Part shown: positions 43,591 to 58,500 of the stretch, piece by piece
Layout: each line of letters begins with the position of its first letter
How positions within the stretch are numbered: position 1 is the first letter of the stretch
Origin: Escarpia spicata
Lineage: Eukaryota > Annelida > Polychaeta > Sabellida > Siboglinidae
Assembly (NCBI GenBank): GCA_963995525.1
Contig: OZ023209.1
Span: 31,725,135-31,789,134, forward strand
DNA: 64,000 bases
Direction of reading: 5' to 3'
The notes under the pieces: model-generated
What the model was told of the DNA's origin: nothing
Database searches by the model: none
What the model saw: only the letters and a program-made list of their open reading frames with translations
Program-made: the position numbers and the translations under genes

Positions 43591-46500
43591 GTGAGTTCGG
43601 ATTAAAATATTAAATATAGCTTAGACAGTACCTCCATACAGCGTGTGAGTGTGCGCGTGTGTACATACGTTCCTGAGTGCGTATGTGTGCGTATGTGCGT
43701 ATGTGCGTATGTGTGTTATATTAACATTTTCCTCATAGACAGTTTGCATCTCCGGTGAGACACTTTCAGGGATAAATGTACGACATCTCTGAAGAAAAGT
43801 AGCGTTTTTAATGTTTTTGAAATTCCTCGTGGATTAAGGGTTCTTAATCCACGTTACGCATGTTTTGTGCGATTGTTCCGAGCTACCGATCATAATAAAC
43901 GCCCGGTATAAATACTTTGGGAATACATGTTTTATGCCTGTGTGAATGTACACTGGCGCTGCCTATGAATGACCAATGACCGAAGCGTATCGATGTTTCA
44001 GCTCACTGGGATTGTGATCATTTCGTTCGGCCTGTATTTGTACTCAGCCCACTCGGGTCCCTTCGGCGTGTTCGCGCGCATACCAGTAGGTAACGAAGTT
44101 GTGACCGAAACGACCATGGGGTCCTTGTCAACGATCGAGAAGGAAATACTGCTTCTGGTCGCCATTGGTGCCTTGATTTTGTTACTTGCCTTGGTCTTGT
44201 TGGCTGGAACCATGGTGGAAGAAATACGACAGCGCGCCTTCATTGTGGTAAATACCCAACACTCGTCCGTAGTTAATGATATGATAATTGTGTCTACATC
44301 AGAAGGCATACATACATCAATGCTAACACATTTTAACAGTTTCATATGAATGTACTGGAGTATAATATTGAGAGTATATTATAGGACATCAAAACGAAAC
44401 CGTACGAAACATAATATATTTCAATACCATACGAAACGCACTGATATATGTATCAATCATTAGGATGGCATTTACAATGCCGGGCTTTATAACGACATTT
44501 TCACAAATATACAATTACATAAATGAGCCGAGAAGTGTAAATATACTGAATAAGAGCGATCTACCTTGACCGAGTGCATGTAATTGTATTAGGGAGTGTC
44601 CTGTGTTACCAGATCGTAATGCCACATCCTCCCATTTGAGGAAGTTTGGTGCGGATTTATTATCATATAGGTTATGCATTATTTTATAGACTTCAATCAT
44701 GTCTCCTCTTACTGTTCGGTATGCTAATGTAGGTAACTTAAGTAATTTAAATCTTTCAATATATGATAAGTCCCTCATTCCAGGTAGTTCTTTTGTGGCT
44801 CTTCCCTGGACATTTTATATGGCTATTTTATGTTTCGTCTTATGGCAGTATGGTATCCATATACCATACTTCTACTGCATTATTTAGGTGGGATCTAACC
44901 ATAGTCTTGTATAGTGGCAAGAAAGTGTATGTATCTAAGATTTGAAAAGTTCTTTTGATTATGTTTGTCATTCTGGTTGCTTTATTAACCACTTGGTTGT
45001 TGTGATCGTCAAATGAAAGTTGTTAATCAATAATTACTCCTAAATATATTTGTTTGTTTATCTGTGGTGACAAGAGCATGTTTAACATTATTTGTTGTCA
45101 TGAAATATTTGTTTTCACCTATATTATTTTCCCACTTTCCATGTGTAGACATTTATCGGGATGGAATTTTAACAACCACTTGTCGCTCCATTGTTCTAGG
45201 ATGCTTATATCATGTTATAGTATATACTGGTCATCTTGATTTGTTACGGCTCAAAATATCTTGATGTCATTAGCACATATAAATGTATTTGAAATTGTTA
45301 GATATGAGAGGTCATTTATATATATAGAACAAAAAGACGGAGTCCTAGGACGGAACCCTGAGTATCCATGATATTACCTCTTTCCAGCTAGACTCTTTTC
45401 CATTTACTGAAACTTTTTGTTTTGTATTTGTGATGAATGATTCTATCCACTTAACCAGTTCTTCTGAAATGTTGAAGCTTTTTTATTTACAAATTAGTGT
45501 TTTATGTGGCACGGTGTCGAAGGCTTTTTGGAAATCCATATGTATAACATCGGTGTGGTTGCCCTTATCCATTTCTTTAATCCAGACCTTTATTATTTTG
45601 ATTAGTTGTAGAACTGTTGATCGGCCAGATATAAATCAATATTGTTTTGACTGAATAGGTTATTGACTTTCATGTAGTTTATAATGTGGTTTCTAATAAT
45701 GTTGTTCACACATTTACATACAATGCTTGTTAAAGTTATTGGGCGGAAGTTACTAGCTAATTTCTGTTTCGTTTTTTATAAATTGCTGATAGTTTAGCCT
45801 CTTTCCAGTCATCGGGAATGCAGGACGTTTTAATCGACGTTTCATAAATTAGTTATAAAGGTTGGCAAATACTTTCAGACAACTCATTTATTAGCCTGGC
45901 GCCTATTCCATCTGGGCCAGGCGATTTGATTATATTAAGTTGTTTTAACGTCAATAATATTATATTTTCTGTTATTTTTAGCTTGTCCATCGCAAGTTTA
46001 TTGTTTACTTTAGGTATAGTTGTTAGAGGCCCTGACTGTTCTGTGGTGAATACACTGGAGAAGTAGTCGGCCTGAATATTTGCTTTTTCTCCATCTTCAT
46101 GTGTGTTTGAGATTTTGGGTTTGAGTGGTCTATGTTACATTCCCCAATTACTTGTTTAATTGTAGTTTTTGATTTGTAATATTTCCAAAATACTTTTGTT
46201 TTCTTGGTCGGGGATGCTAAGTTTCGTTCGATCTCCTTTCGGCGCATTCTGGTTATAGTTCGGATTTTATTTCTGCTTTTATAATACTCTAGATATTTTG
46301 TCCCATCCCTTGTTTCCATGTATCTTGTCCATAATCTGTTTTACGTCTAGTTTTCTTGTATTAGCATTCAGGGGGAAGTTTCCCTACCTATTATTTGGAA
46401 CTACTTTTTGAGGTACATCTTTAACTTCTAATGAGTTTAGTACCGTTTTGATGATTTCCCATTGATCGTTAACATTATCCTTATAGTTTTTTAATTTCTC

Positions 46501-49500
46501 TTCCCAGTTAATATTTGAACAGTCTATCCTCATTGCATCATAGTTTCCATAATATAGTATCAGTACTTTTTATAAATTGAATTTGATTACACAAAGGTCA
46601 CGTTTGCCCAGAGGAATAAGATACTTTAGTTCTCCTACATTACCTTCTTCATTGGAAAGAATCAGATCTAACATGTTTGTATTAGTTGTGCCTCGTCCTA
46701 TTGTGGGGTTTGAAACGTGTTGAACCATGAAGGTATCTCTAAGGCATTCCACAAATTTAAAGTTTAAGTTGTTGGGGGTTATTTGATTTGGTCGTCCAAT
46801 GATTCCAATTCATGTCTGGGAGGTTGACGTTTTCTGTAATTACGATGTGAGATTAGTTAAGTTGTGATATTGATCTAATTATATTTAGAAGTTCTACGTT
46901 AGTTTCTTCAGATCACCATTGCTTCTGTATATGCATCCAAAAAGAAGGTTGTTTTTATTCTTAAGTTAAAGTTTGATTTCTGTAAATAAGCATTCTTTGA
47001 AAGTTGTGACCAGGTTTATATGTTCTGCATGTATGGAACACATATCTTATCTTTTTTGAGAATAACATGTAACCTTCTAAGTAAAATTCTGGCATGGTTA
47101 CAGAACATTTGCGCTTTTTGGGTTTTACCTCATTAATTGCTATTATGTAGGGTTTTAGTTCTTTAATTCTTTGTTCAAATTCATTTTGTTTGTTCCTTTG
47201 TTGGTCAGTATTGGCATAAAAACACATATTGTCTTTGTTTACATTTGTTTTCCCATCTGTTGTTCTAGGTGAGTGTGTTACAGACTTTCTTAATTGGGTT
47301 GGGAAAATGTGGTCAAATTACAGTTTTAAAATAACACATTGTGCACCGATACATGCTGCAGGACAGTGCCATGTATTCTCTTAATATTGTATTCTTAAAT
47401 AAACATATAGGAATTAAGTCATTTCATCGGTACATAGTGATGTCGTACGAAGTACACACGGCCAATGTTACCATACGAAACATATTGAGATGTAACATTA
47501 GATAAAAAAAAGTTAACAAAAGGTTAGGGAACTCATTCAATTATTGTTCAATCCATACTTGTTGTTGGACCTTCCAGATGAATGCTAAAATATATACATG
47601 TACTTCATATTAAACAACCCAGCATGTTCCCTAAGACAATGAAATAAAAATCCCATCACTTATTCCAATATTAAAATGATAAACCCTATAAGAAACACAC
47701 CTTATTATGTGTCATTATGAACAAATCTCGTTGGTCTCTGCAGTCCGGCATGAGGCTATAGTTCAGGACGTTACAATTTCAGCAATATCATTAGCAATAT
47801 CCTATGAAATAATTAGTAGTGTCAACTAACAGCAACACTATAAGGTGTTTATGTAAACTTTTATTCAATGCTAGACTATCAGAGGAGACTCACGAACAAG
47901 ACATTCTAGATAACTATGCCGTTTAGTTGCTTCCTGTGGAATTTACATTAAAGTCAAACAAATTTGTGATAATGTAAACACCAATAGTTCAATTCGCTTG
48001 TTTAAAACCCTTTTTATACCAAATACACACTGATGCGTATTTACCAACGTATCCGACTACGTCGCCATTTTGTGGCCATTTTGACTAAATTTATGCCACA
48101 TGGTTCTGTCATACGATCAGAACAAGGTTACAAGGAACCTCCTGCATGCCGGTCGCCATTTAATCAATGTAATTTCAGTGAGTTAGACGTATTTTTAGAC
48201 GTGTTTTTAGACGTGTTTTTCGAAAGTGGTTTTGTTGTAAATAATTGATAGGTTTTAAAATGGCAGACGATTGTGCATCAGACAGTGAAGGTAGTGACAT
48301 TTCTGGTGTAGACAAGTATATTATGGATGATTTTGATGGCGAAACGGCTGGTGACCCACTGGATAGAGCGCAGGATTATGCTGCTGAGGGCGACGAAGAG
48401 ACCCAGCCCAGATGGGTATCGAATTTGTTTGGCGAGTCCGATGAAGAGTTCAAAGGTTTTCAACACGACTGGATTAATATTTCGAACTGATGAAAACTGC
48501 TCATAAGTTTCATTCTAGTTGTCACACAGGGATGCTTCTTTTAACAAAACGTAGCTATTGTATGTTATACAACTTTTATTGAAGTTGCCTTGTATTCACA
48601 TAAGATGCAGTCAAAAAGTTGTGCTGAAGTTCGGGCATGTATTTTGTAAAAAACATTTCACTCTACTAATTTAAACTTATTATATCGATAGTTGAATAAA
48701 CAGGTATGCATTATAATCATTGGAATGCTGTGCTTCTTAGCTTTCATTTGGTGTACGACAATGGTATACATACAATGTAGTTGCAGAGAAAAAAAAATTT
48801 GAAACACAGCAGGTACTTTTTTAATATCCGTTTTTTTCCAAATGTCCTGGTAACATGGGCATTGTTACTGGGCGGGTGTCTGGGATCAAAAGGGTTAATA
48901 AGTTTATTGCCATTTCGTCAGATATTCAACCGCTTCCTTTTTGGGCAGCCGATGCCAAAATTCATTATATGGCATAGAAGTGTGATCAGATATAATTTTT
49001 AATTAGACAAATTACATTTATCATAATACAAAAAAAAAACACCATTACCTTTATCATACCAAGTTGTTTAATAATATATTTAAAGTAAGAGAATGTGTGA
49101 CAATTTTCCCGAAGCCAACTAAGTCAAAATCTCGTCATTGATTCCAAGATTAAAGTAACAGAAATTCTTAGAAACATATCACATTATTAAGAGACATGAT
49201 GAACATATCACACCAACTCGTGTATGTGTTAGTGTGCGTGTGTGCGTGTGTGCGTGTGTGCGTGTGTGCGTGTGTGTGTGTGTCTGTTTATTCAAATTTT
49301 CTCGAAATACATCATTGTTGTGCATAGGAATCAGTGAATAAAATCTTTCTCAATGGTGTTACAGTTTTACTTTATGGGCGTATATGATCCAGCACACTTG
49401 CAGATGTTTCACTAGCTATTTTGTGTTTTTAGATTGCACCTGACGTAATTGTTTACCATTAGACACACAAAATTATCTGCGTCGTGCTTCTGCATTCATA

Positions 49501-52500
49501 AAACAAAACAAAGATGTGGTTCCCAACAATACGTTATGATTCACTGAGTATGTCAGCTTGACATTTCTTTACTGGATACACAGTAGAAATGCGTTTGTGA
49601 GCACGTCAAAACATATTTACTATGTAGTTTTCTCAGTTGTATTAGAAACAATGTCCGTTAACTTCCCAGTAACGCGAACTAGTCGGGCTGGACTGTGCAT
49701 AGTACGTGCGTTCTGCTCGAAAGTGTCCACTTAAACAGGACATTACCAGTAGTTGCCTCTTGGTGCGTTGATAAAAGTCCGGCGAATGTATTGTTCTGTG
49801 CATAAACATAGTGTAATAAGATTTCATATGGGTTTCTTTCTTTTTGGGTTCAGCACAGTTAGATGCTATTTTTGGTTGGATTTATTACGTAAATATACAA
49901 ACCCATCGTCACATAGTGCACTTGCTTCTATTTCTGCAGAGCGTCGTCCTCAATGTTGCCATATCCGTTATGTGCATCACATGCTTAATACATACCGTGA
50001 AATACCGAGACAAGGTAAGTACCAATTCATAAGTTGTAGTATAAGGTAGACACCTCGCCTAAACGCAAGATAATGACACCTTAAAGGTGCGATGTCGGTT
50101 CGCGCGAGCGGGTATGTACCTGGTATTCTTCATTACCGTAAGCTGCTGTTCAGGGGTGTGCTGTTCAGTTGAGGACGTTTTACGTAACAATACAAATTAC
50201 AATTACGTAATACATTCAAATTATTTATGACATTGAAAAGCGTAGATTCGACACTTAATATATATATATATATATATGCCGTTATATAACACATGGTGTG
50301 TTTACCTTGCTCGAGCGTTACCTCCGCATAACAACTACTCGTTGCCAGCGCCAACTTGCGGCCGCAAAGGCCGGGATACACTGGCACTTTTCGCCCGCCA
50401 TGACCAGACCACACCAGATCAGACCACACCAGACTTGACCGACTTACACCGACTGCGTTATACTAGAAGCCGCCATAATCACGTAAACTTGACAACTTTG
50501 GAATACGTCAGACCTACACCGACTACGCCCGACTAAATTCGACGTAGTGGAAACTTGTCAAGTTTACGCGATTATGACGTCACGACGGTCGGTGTAATGG
50601 GTGCATTGCAGTCGGGGGAGTCTGATGTGGTCTAGTGTGGTCTTGTCTACCGTAAAGTGCCAGCGTATGCCTGCCTTTATCCTGCACTATCGCATTCATA
50701 ATGTTAAAACGTCGTGCATCATTCCCATATAAAAAATAAGATAAGTGTTATTTTAGGCTGATCGTGACTTCGACAGTTATTTCAACGCAACGTTAAAGCT
50801 TTACAAAGGTTGGTATTAAATGTTTCTACTTCAGTTAAAATACTGCTGCTTCTGCTCTTGCTTCTGCTCTTGCTGCTGCTGTTGGTGGTGGTGGTGGTGC
50901 TGCTGCTGGTGGTGGTGGTGGTGCTGTTGGTGTTGGTGGGCCTGCTGCTGCTGCTGGTGGTGGTGGTGGTGGTGCTGGTGCTGATGCTGGTGGTGGTGCT
51001 GCTGCTGCTGTTGCTGCTGCTGGTGGTGGTGGTGGTGCTGATGCTGCTGCTGGTGGTGGTGGTGCTGCTGTTGCTGCTGCTGGTGGTGGTGGTGGTGCTG
51101 CTGGTGGTGGTGGTGCTGCTGCTGCTGCTGCTGCTGGTGGTGCTGCTGCTGCTGTTGCTGCGACTGCTGCAGTTGTTGCTGCTGAAATAACGACGAATAT
51201 GCCGAAGCTGATGATGTTGATTATGATAATGTTGTTGATGATAATTGTGTTACTGGTTCTGGTGTTTCCGGTGAAGTTGCTGCTGTTATGTTATTGCGGT
51301 AGTCGCAGCAGCAGCAACAGCAGCGGCAACAACAACATGTTCACCATCATCATCACAACCACTTCCAACAATAACAATAACAACACCAACAACAATGTAG
51401 TATCAACGTCATAGTACATAGTATCAACAGTATCAACTGTGGCTTCTGCTGCTGCTGTGGCTGTTTCTGCGTTGTTGTTGTCCTCACTACTACTGGTTTT
51501 GCTGGTTCTGCTGGTATCGCTAGTGTTGATTGTGTTGGTGGTGCGGCTGTTGTAACAACAATAACAGTTGTTGCTTTTGCCCTCTGCGCCGCCGCCGCCG
51601 CCGCCGCTACTATTCAGACTATATATTTTACGTTGGAAATGTGTCGCCCTTCATGGGCCTAATGTGTGCCTGAAGAGACAACAATTGTTCTGAACATGTG
51701 TATTTGCACAAAACAACGGATGTCCCACGACGTTGGTTTGTGCCTGTGCAGGTGGGATAACGTTGGTTCAGCCACGACCATTGGAGTGCATCTCATTGCC
51801 ACGGAGTAAACAAACGAACCTGGCCACCGATGCGTGGGACGCGATGATGTCGCAGGTAACTACAAGTCTTATTCGTGCAGTTAATATAGTAATCTTACCA
51901 TCGCAACTGTTTACAATACGGATACCATTCCTGCAGTTATTCGAGAAAAAAAATTATAAACCAACTTAACCGTTTTAAGTGAGTTGGTCATATTGATTTG
52001 TATACATATAAATGTCCGCTATGTCCAAAAAACGTGTATATCGTTACGTGTGTGTGCGTGTGTGTGCGTGCGGGCGGGCGTCCATGCGTGCGTGCGTGTC
52101 TCTGTCTAATTTGCTCGTGACCAGGTATCGCCACCTATTGAATGGAACATATACTATTGCATATTAACACATTAACGCTTTATTATAGCGTGGTGGCTAT
52201 AAACTTTTGCCGAATATTTAAGGTCATGCACCTGCACGTTCTTGCATGGTACACTTGACCACTACAGACAGATTAATGAACGGTTTTTTGACCGGTAATC
52301 TTCGGGAACTCTTACCGAGCTGCAACTGTTCCGGTTGTAAGAGGTCGATCAAAGTCCTAGTTGCAGGCGTTTTGCGTATCTCAACCGTGTGTAGAGCAGC
52401 TACGTATATTGTCGATGCAAACATAAACAAGACACTATCGTGATGCAGTTAATATTGTGACATCATGGAATATTGGAATTGGGTGGGAGATGAGTCATTT

Positions 52501-55500
52501 TTTGTAGCATATGTTTACACGAACTTATCGGTCGTGTAGCTACCACCAGACAGCCAAGTCACGTGTTTGACCTTTTATCTTGCATGTGGTTCACAGTGTA
52601 TAACACTAACTGTTGTGCTTGTGACATATTGGCGCTGGGTCACTAGTCACGTGTTTATGCGGGAAACTTCCAGTGTTTTGGGTTGCATCGGGAGCCAGAG
52701 ATGAATGCTGTAATATAGCCGATCCCTGCATGTTATATACATACGTAGCCTATGTATTACGGACGGATCCCGTTGACTTCGGATTTCTCCGGTGCTGGTC
52801 GGATCAGATAATAAACGACGGCCATGTTTCGTTCAGTCTGATAAATGGTGTGTTTCATTTAAAAGCAGCAATCATACAATGGCGACGAGAATTAAGCGAA
52901 CCTGCTAAGCCTACAAGTAAGCAACCGCCTACCGTACCGAATCACCATGGCTATTCCGATCAATGTGGCCCAACTACCGACCTTCGATGCACAAAACGAG
53001 CCTTCAACAACGGCTGAATATTGGAAAAAGTGGATACGAAACTTTGACAGGATGGCCAGTGCGTCGGGATGCACCGATGACAAGCAAAAACGTGATTTGC
53101 TGTTACACACCGCGGGCAAAGGCGTACAGGACATTTATGATACATTCCCCGAAACAGAAACAGGTACGTCGTCGTCGTTTCAAAAGACAAAAGAACTACT
53201 GACGGACTATTTCTCGCCTAAATCAAACGTCCCGTACAACAGGCACGTTTCATCGCGCTGAACAGCATGAAGGCGAAACCGTCGGGCAGTTCGCAACACG
53301 GTTACGACAGCTGGCATCGTCGTGCGATTACGGGAACAATGTCGATGAGTACATCAGAGATCAAGTAATCGATCGGTGCCGTTCTGATTCGTTGCGTACC
53401 AAACTCCTGGCTGCAGGAAAGGATCTCACGCTAAACAGGGCGATCGAGATAGCGCAAACGAGAGAATCGTCAGAACGCCAGGCTAAAGACATGGCTCGTG
53501 GCACAGCAAACAATACAGTGTATGCTGCATTCAACAGGTCAGCATGCATACCATTCGAAACGCACACTCGTAAACCGGTCAACAGACATTCTAACACTCA
53601 GCAACGTCACGATCGGTGTACTCGCTGTGGCTTACAGGGCCATACAACTGACGAATGCAAGTGCACACGTGATAAAGAGTGTCACAAATGTGGAGTGCGT
53701 GGACATTTCGCTGTCATGTGCCGAAGCAAACCAAGGCAGCAGTCACAGCGCAGCTCACAGACGTGGCAAAAGAAACGTGCACAGCCAGTCAATCCAATAC
53801 GGTACATGGCAGAATCAGCTGCCCATAGCGACAACAGCGAAAATGAGTACGCATTTACTTTGACGCCTCATTCTGGCATGATCACAGCAATCATTGCAGA
53901 TGGACCGGTTGACATGATCATTGACTCGGGTGCATCATGCAACATAATCAACTCTATTGTAGCCGTGCAGCTGCGAGAGCGAGGCGAGCAGTTTTAAGCA
54001 TGCAAACGGACCATACATCCGTATGGATCGCCGCCAATCGTGGCGCGTAAGCTCGTCACGTGTGACGTGCAAATTGGTGACAAGTCGACAATCGCAGAAT
54101 TTCTTCTCGTTCATGGAGATTTGCCTTCACTTCTGGGCAGGGCTACTGCTGAGCAGCTTGGGGCCATGAGAGTTGGAGTCAACTTTGTGTCCGACCGACA
54201 AACAGCTAACAACGAGTCAGCTGACATTGCTGTATTCCGGAGGGATGAACTGACAGTGGGAGAAAATGGAGACTTTCTGCTACGAGATTCTCGCATTGTC
54301 ATCCCGACAGCACTTCGCAGTCGTGTCATACAGTTGGCACATGAGGGTCATCAGGGCATCTGCAAGATCAAAGCTCTGATCAGAAGCAAAGTGTGGTTTC
54401 CAGGCATAGACAAAGAAACGGAAGCAGTCGTCATGGGTTGCATTCAGTGTGTTGCAAATTCCAACCACCGCCAGATGGAGCCATTAAACATGACTACTCT
54501 ACCGCGAGGCCCGTGGATCAATTTGAGCATTGATTTCTGCGGCCCAATACCGACAGGCGAATATTTACTCTGCGTCACAGATGAATATTCAAGATATCCA
54601 GTCGTTCACATGACCAGAAGCACCAGTGCAGAGACAGTTATCCCGATCATGGAGTCCATTTTTGCCATGTTCGGATATCCAGACAATGGCCCACCATTCC
54701 AGAGTAATGCGTGGTCACTGTTTTTGCAGTCGTGTGGCGTCACCGCAAAATCACACCGCTGTGGCTGATGGCGAATGCACAAGTGGAGAACTTCAACAAG
54801 CCGACGATGAAGGCAGTACGTTCAGCCATCATTCAACATCGCAACTGGCGTCGCGAACTGCAGCAGTTTCTTTGAAACTATCGATCTACCCCGCATAGTT
54901 CTACGCTGTTCACACCTCACCGACTACTGTTTGGTCGAGAACCGAGAACTAAGCTACCTGAGCTGCCAACGCTTCAGAGCGTGCACCCAGAAGATGAAGT
55001 CGTTCACAGACAAGACGCTCGTGCAAAAGCGAAGATAAAAGTGTACTCAGACGAGCGTGCACACGCTTCACATGTGAACCTACAAATGGGAGAGGTTGTG
55101 CTTGTACAGCAGCCTAGAGTGAACAAACTCTCTACTCCGTTCGCACCGACACCGCTCATCGTCAGTGCAATGAAAGGACCAATGGTCACCGCCGTGCGTG
55201 GTGATGGGTCCACGGTGACGCGAAATGTGTTAGTTCCGTCGCGTGCGAGGCTTGTCGCCCGATGAAATCGCACGACAGCATCCCGAGGACACAGCTGGGG
55301 ACGACGACCCGCCAACAGATGATGAGTCGTCTGAGACCCGTCACGATGACGAAGAGATGCTTAAGCCGCCTGCTCTGCAAGCTGTCCGTCCACAACGAGC
55401 TCGAAAGAAGCGACAACGCTTAATCGAGCAAATCTAGAAATTGGGTGTATGCGGATCGCTGCCCGTTCTAGATATAGTTAGTTACACGATTGCCCTTCAT

Positions 55501-58500
55501 ATCCGTTATCTAGTTAAGTGTTCAGTTAAATAACATGGCATGTTTGTGCGTTCATCTGTTTTCACAACGAACATTTCACAACGAACACTTATTAGGAATC
55601 CGTGTCACAAACGTTCAATGTTCTTTTAATTAACAAATGTGACTAAGTAATCAAGGTAGAGAGGGATGTAATATAGCCGCTCCCTGCATGTTATATACAC
55701 ACGTAGCCTATGTATTACGGACGGATCCCGTTGACTTCGGATTTATCCTGTGCTGGTCGGATCAGATAATAAACGACGGCCAAGTTTCGTTCAGTCTGAT
55801 AAATGGTGTGTTTCATTTAAAAGCAGCAATCATACAAATGCTAGTATTAAAGCGGATCTTTATTGAGATTTAGACATATCAGTATCATGCGTATGTCGAC
55901 TGGTTGCAGTTGCGCTGCTGTGGAATTAATCATCCTGGAGACTTCAAAATGGGATGTGATTGGAATCGGAACGGATATTGTTGGAACGCTCCGCAGATTC
56001 TCGTGGTAAAATGTATAATAATGTGTGCGTGCGATGAGCTAGCGTGCGTATGTGCGTGCGTGTGTGTTTGTGTATGCGTGCTTGCGTACGTTCGTGCGAG
56101 TGTGCGTGTCGACATAAATGAATGCGAAATACTGAAAGTAATCTGTGTTTACCCGAGAACACTAGAAATCCTTCGTCTTGATGAAATGTTAGTGAATGCG
56201 ATGAGCATTAGGAGTCCTTTCTAGAAATGTCGTGACGGCAATGCCCATTCTGTATATTTTCTAGAAACATTGTAGACGATGGCAGTATACATTTGGTACG
56301 TTTGTATGGTATATTTTACTCAATTTGAAAAATGGCATCTTAGAACTTGTGCCAAACTAGACATTTCTATATACGTTTATTCCGTTACCGTCACATCTTC
56401 AGTTCTGCATGTAGAATCGTATATGGCACCACCAGGATTAAGTAGGAGGCTTTTATTCCATACCAGTAACCTGTTTTTTATATGTACATATATTATGCTA
56501 CTTGAACACAGCGTGAAGTATCACTGTTAATTTCTGGTGTTAATTCCGCCACTGTTTTAGAAATTATGTGGTGCAAATAGTGTAATTTACTTACTATTTC
56601 TTCTACCAATACACCAAGTATTACTGTGACATACTCACTAAAAAGCAAGACATTGAGAAAACTAACACAGTTAACCAGCCGATGACATGTAAAAACCTAT
56701 CTTATAGAATATTGACTAATAACTTTAGTTTTATTAATGCGATGGTGCTGAAGTAGTTTGGTTTTAACAGACGTGCTTCAGAAATGCCACCTTACTTAAT
56801 CATTCAACATTACGTTTGCGACACATCTTACAAGAGTGGCCAGTCGCAAGGTGTCTTCGGTACTCATAAACACTCGTTGTGCATTCTGCATTGCGGACGG
56901 GTCACGGACCAACGAATACATTCTGCCGTCAGGTGCCCCCCACGTGTTGCGTCAAGAAGTTGGGCATACAGATGGGGTACAGAGACGCGAAATTAGAATC
57001 GTTACATTACCGCGACCTTCGTGGATGCACCGTATACCACGCCAAAGGTTCCACTTATTCAAAGGTATGTAGCAGATCCGACTTACATAATGACGACGAT
57101 ATGTACAACTACCTCGATCTCCATGATAACGCATATATAGCTATCTCTCAAGCTAAATCGGCTTACACTATGACAACGGTATGTATCTAATCCGACTTAC
57201 ACCTTGGCGACGGTACGTAGCTATAACTCGACTTACACTACGACAACGGTACTTACCTAACTTGGCTTACACCATGACAACGGTACATAGTGGAGCAGAT
57301 GTGTGTATATAACAATACGAATTGTGTGTTTTGTGGTAAAAGCACCAACATTAGTGTATATGATGTTAAGAGGGTACTAAATGATTTAAGATATAGTGCC
57401 AAGCTGAATTGTTTCCGTGACGCCCGTAACATAGGTAAATCCAAAATTGCCGCCGCCCGAATCAAAATATATATTAATTGTCCTATCTTCGTAAATAGTT
57501 TTTAAAAAAACACGTTAACAAGTCGCTACCTGAAGGGTCTCATGCAACCGACTCTGAACTTGCGTCTAGCTTTCAAAGAAGCTTCACCGAGAAGATTGAT
57601 GCGCTCCTGTGCAATCTGCCTCGACAGCCAGTTGTCGACCTAGCAATAGATGTCATGTCTCCACTGATGTATTTTGAGGCTGCGTCGCCGACAGATGTCA
57701 AGAAGATAGTGTTGGCTTCCGCTGCCAAGTCATGCGAACTTGATCCACTTCCATCGTCGCTCCTCAAGAGGCATGTTGATGCTCTCTCTCCGGTGGTAAC
57801 ACATATAATCAATGCGTCTATATTCTCTTCAGTGGTTCCACAGGCGATGAAGCACGCTGTTGTGATACCAGTACTGCAGAAACATAACGATGACGTCAAT
57901 GTACTCTCTAACTATCGCCCCATCTCGAACATATCGTTTGCAGCGAAGACAGCGGAGCGTTTCATAGCACGACAACTACAGCACTTCCTCGAGGGAAATG
58001 GCATATATCCAGTCTATCAGAGCGCATATCGCCCACGTCATAGCGCCGAGACAGCGCTTCTGCGCATCCATAACGATGTAGCGCAGTCGACTGATGCACG
58101 TCGAGGTGTACTTCTGGTACTACTTGACCTTTATGCTGCATTCGACACACTTGACCACGCTATTCTGTTGCGACGCCTGCACAGCTATGGCATCTGTGGT
58201 GCAGCACATGCTTGGCTAGCGTCCTACTTGCATGGCCGAACGTCTGTGGTACGCGTCAAAAAAGAAACATCGGAGATCAGTGTCATGAAGACCGGTGTTT
58301 CACAAGGGTCTGTACTTGAACCGATATTATTTAATGTTTACATTGCGCCACTAGCGAAAATTCTCCAACAACATGGTACACAGCATCATCTATACGCTGA
58401 CGACACTCAACTCCACCAACCGATCATGCAGAAGCACTCGCGCATATGGAGGCCTGTCTTCGAGATGTCAACGTCTGGCTCTGCGACAATGGGTTAATAC

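Larger units (their letters stand above)
52704..55841 (+). mobile_element. Ty3/gypsy LTR retrotransposon with matching LTRs and 5-bp target duplications, lacking RT/RNase H
   Basis: The 5' LTR (52709-52878) and 3' LTR (55667-55836) are both 170 bp, start TGTAATATAG and end CATACA, and differ at five positions (about 3%). AATGC flanks both sides (52704-52708 and 55837-55841). The internal region begins ATGGCGACGAG and ends in a purine-rich tract (AGGTAGAGAGGGA, 55654-55666). It encodes gag, protease and integrase; reverse transcriptase and RNase H are missing. Confidence 0.92.

Noticed and set aside
49859..49939. Longer version of the tetraspanin B TM3 exon
   Set aside because: It would insert 27 residues between the cytoplasmic turn and TM3, against the tetraspanin layout, and has a weaker acceptor than the one at 49939.
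50810..51190. 126-codon Leu/Val-rich frame resembling membrane segments
   Set aside because: It is a translation of CTG/GTG trinucleotide repeats.
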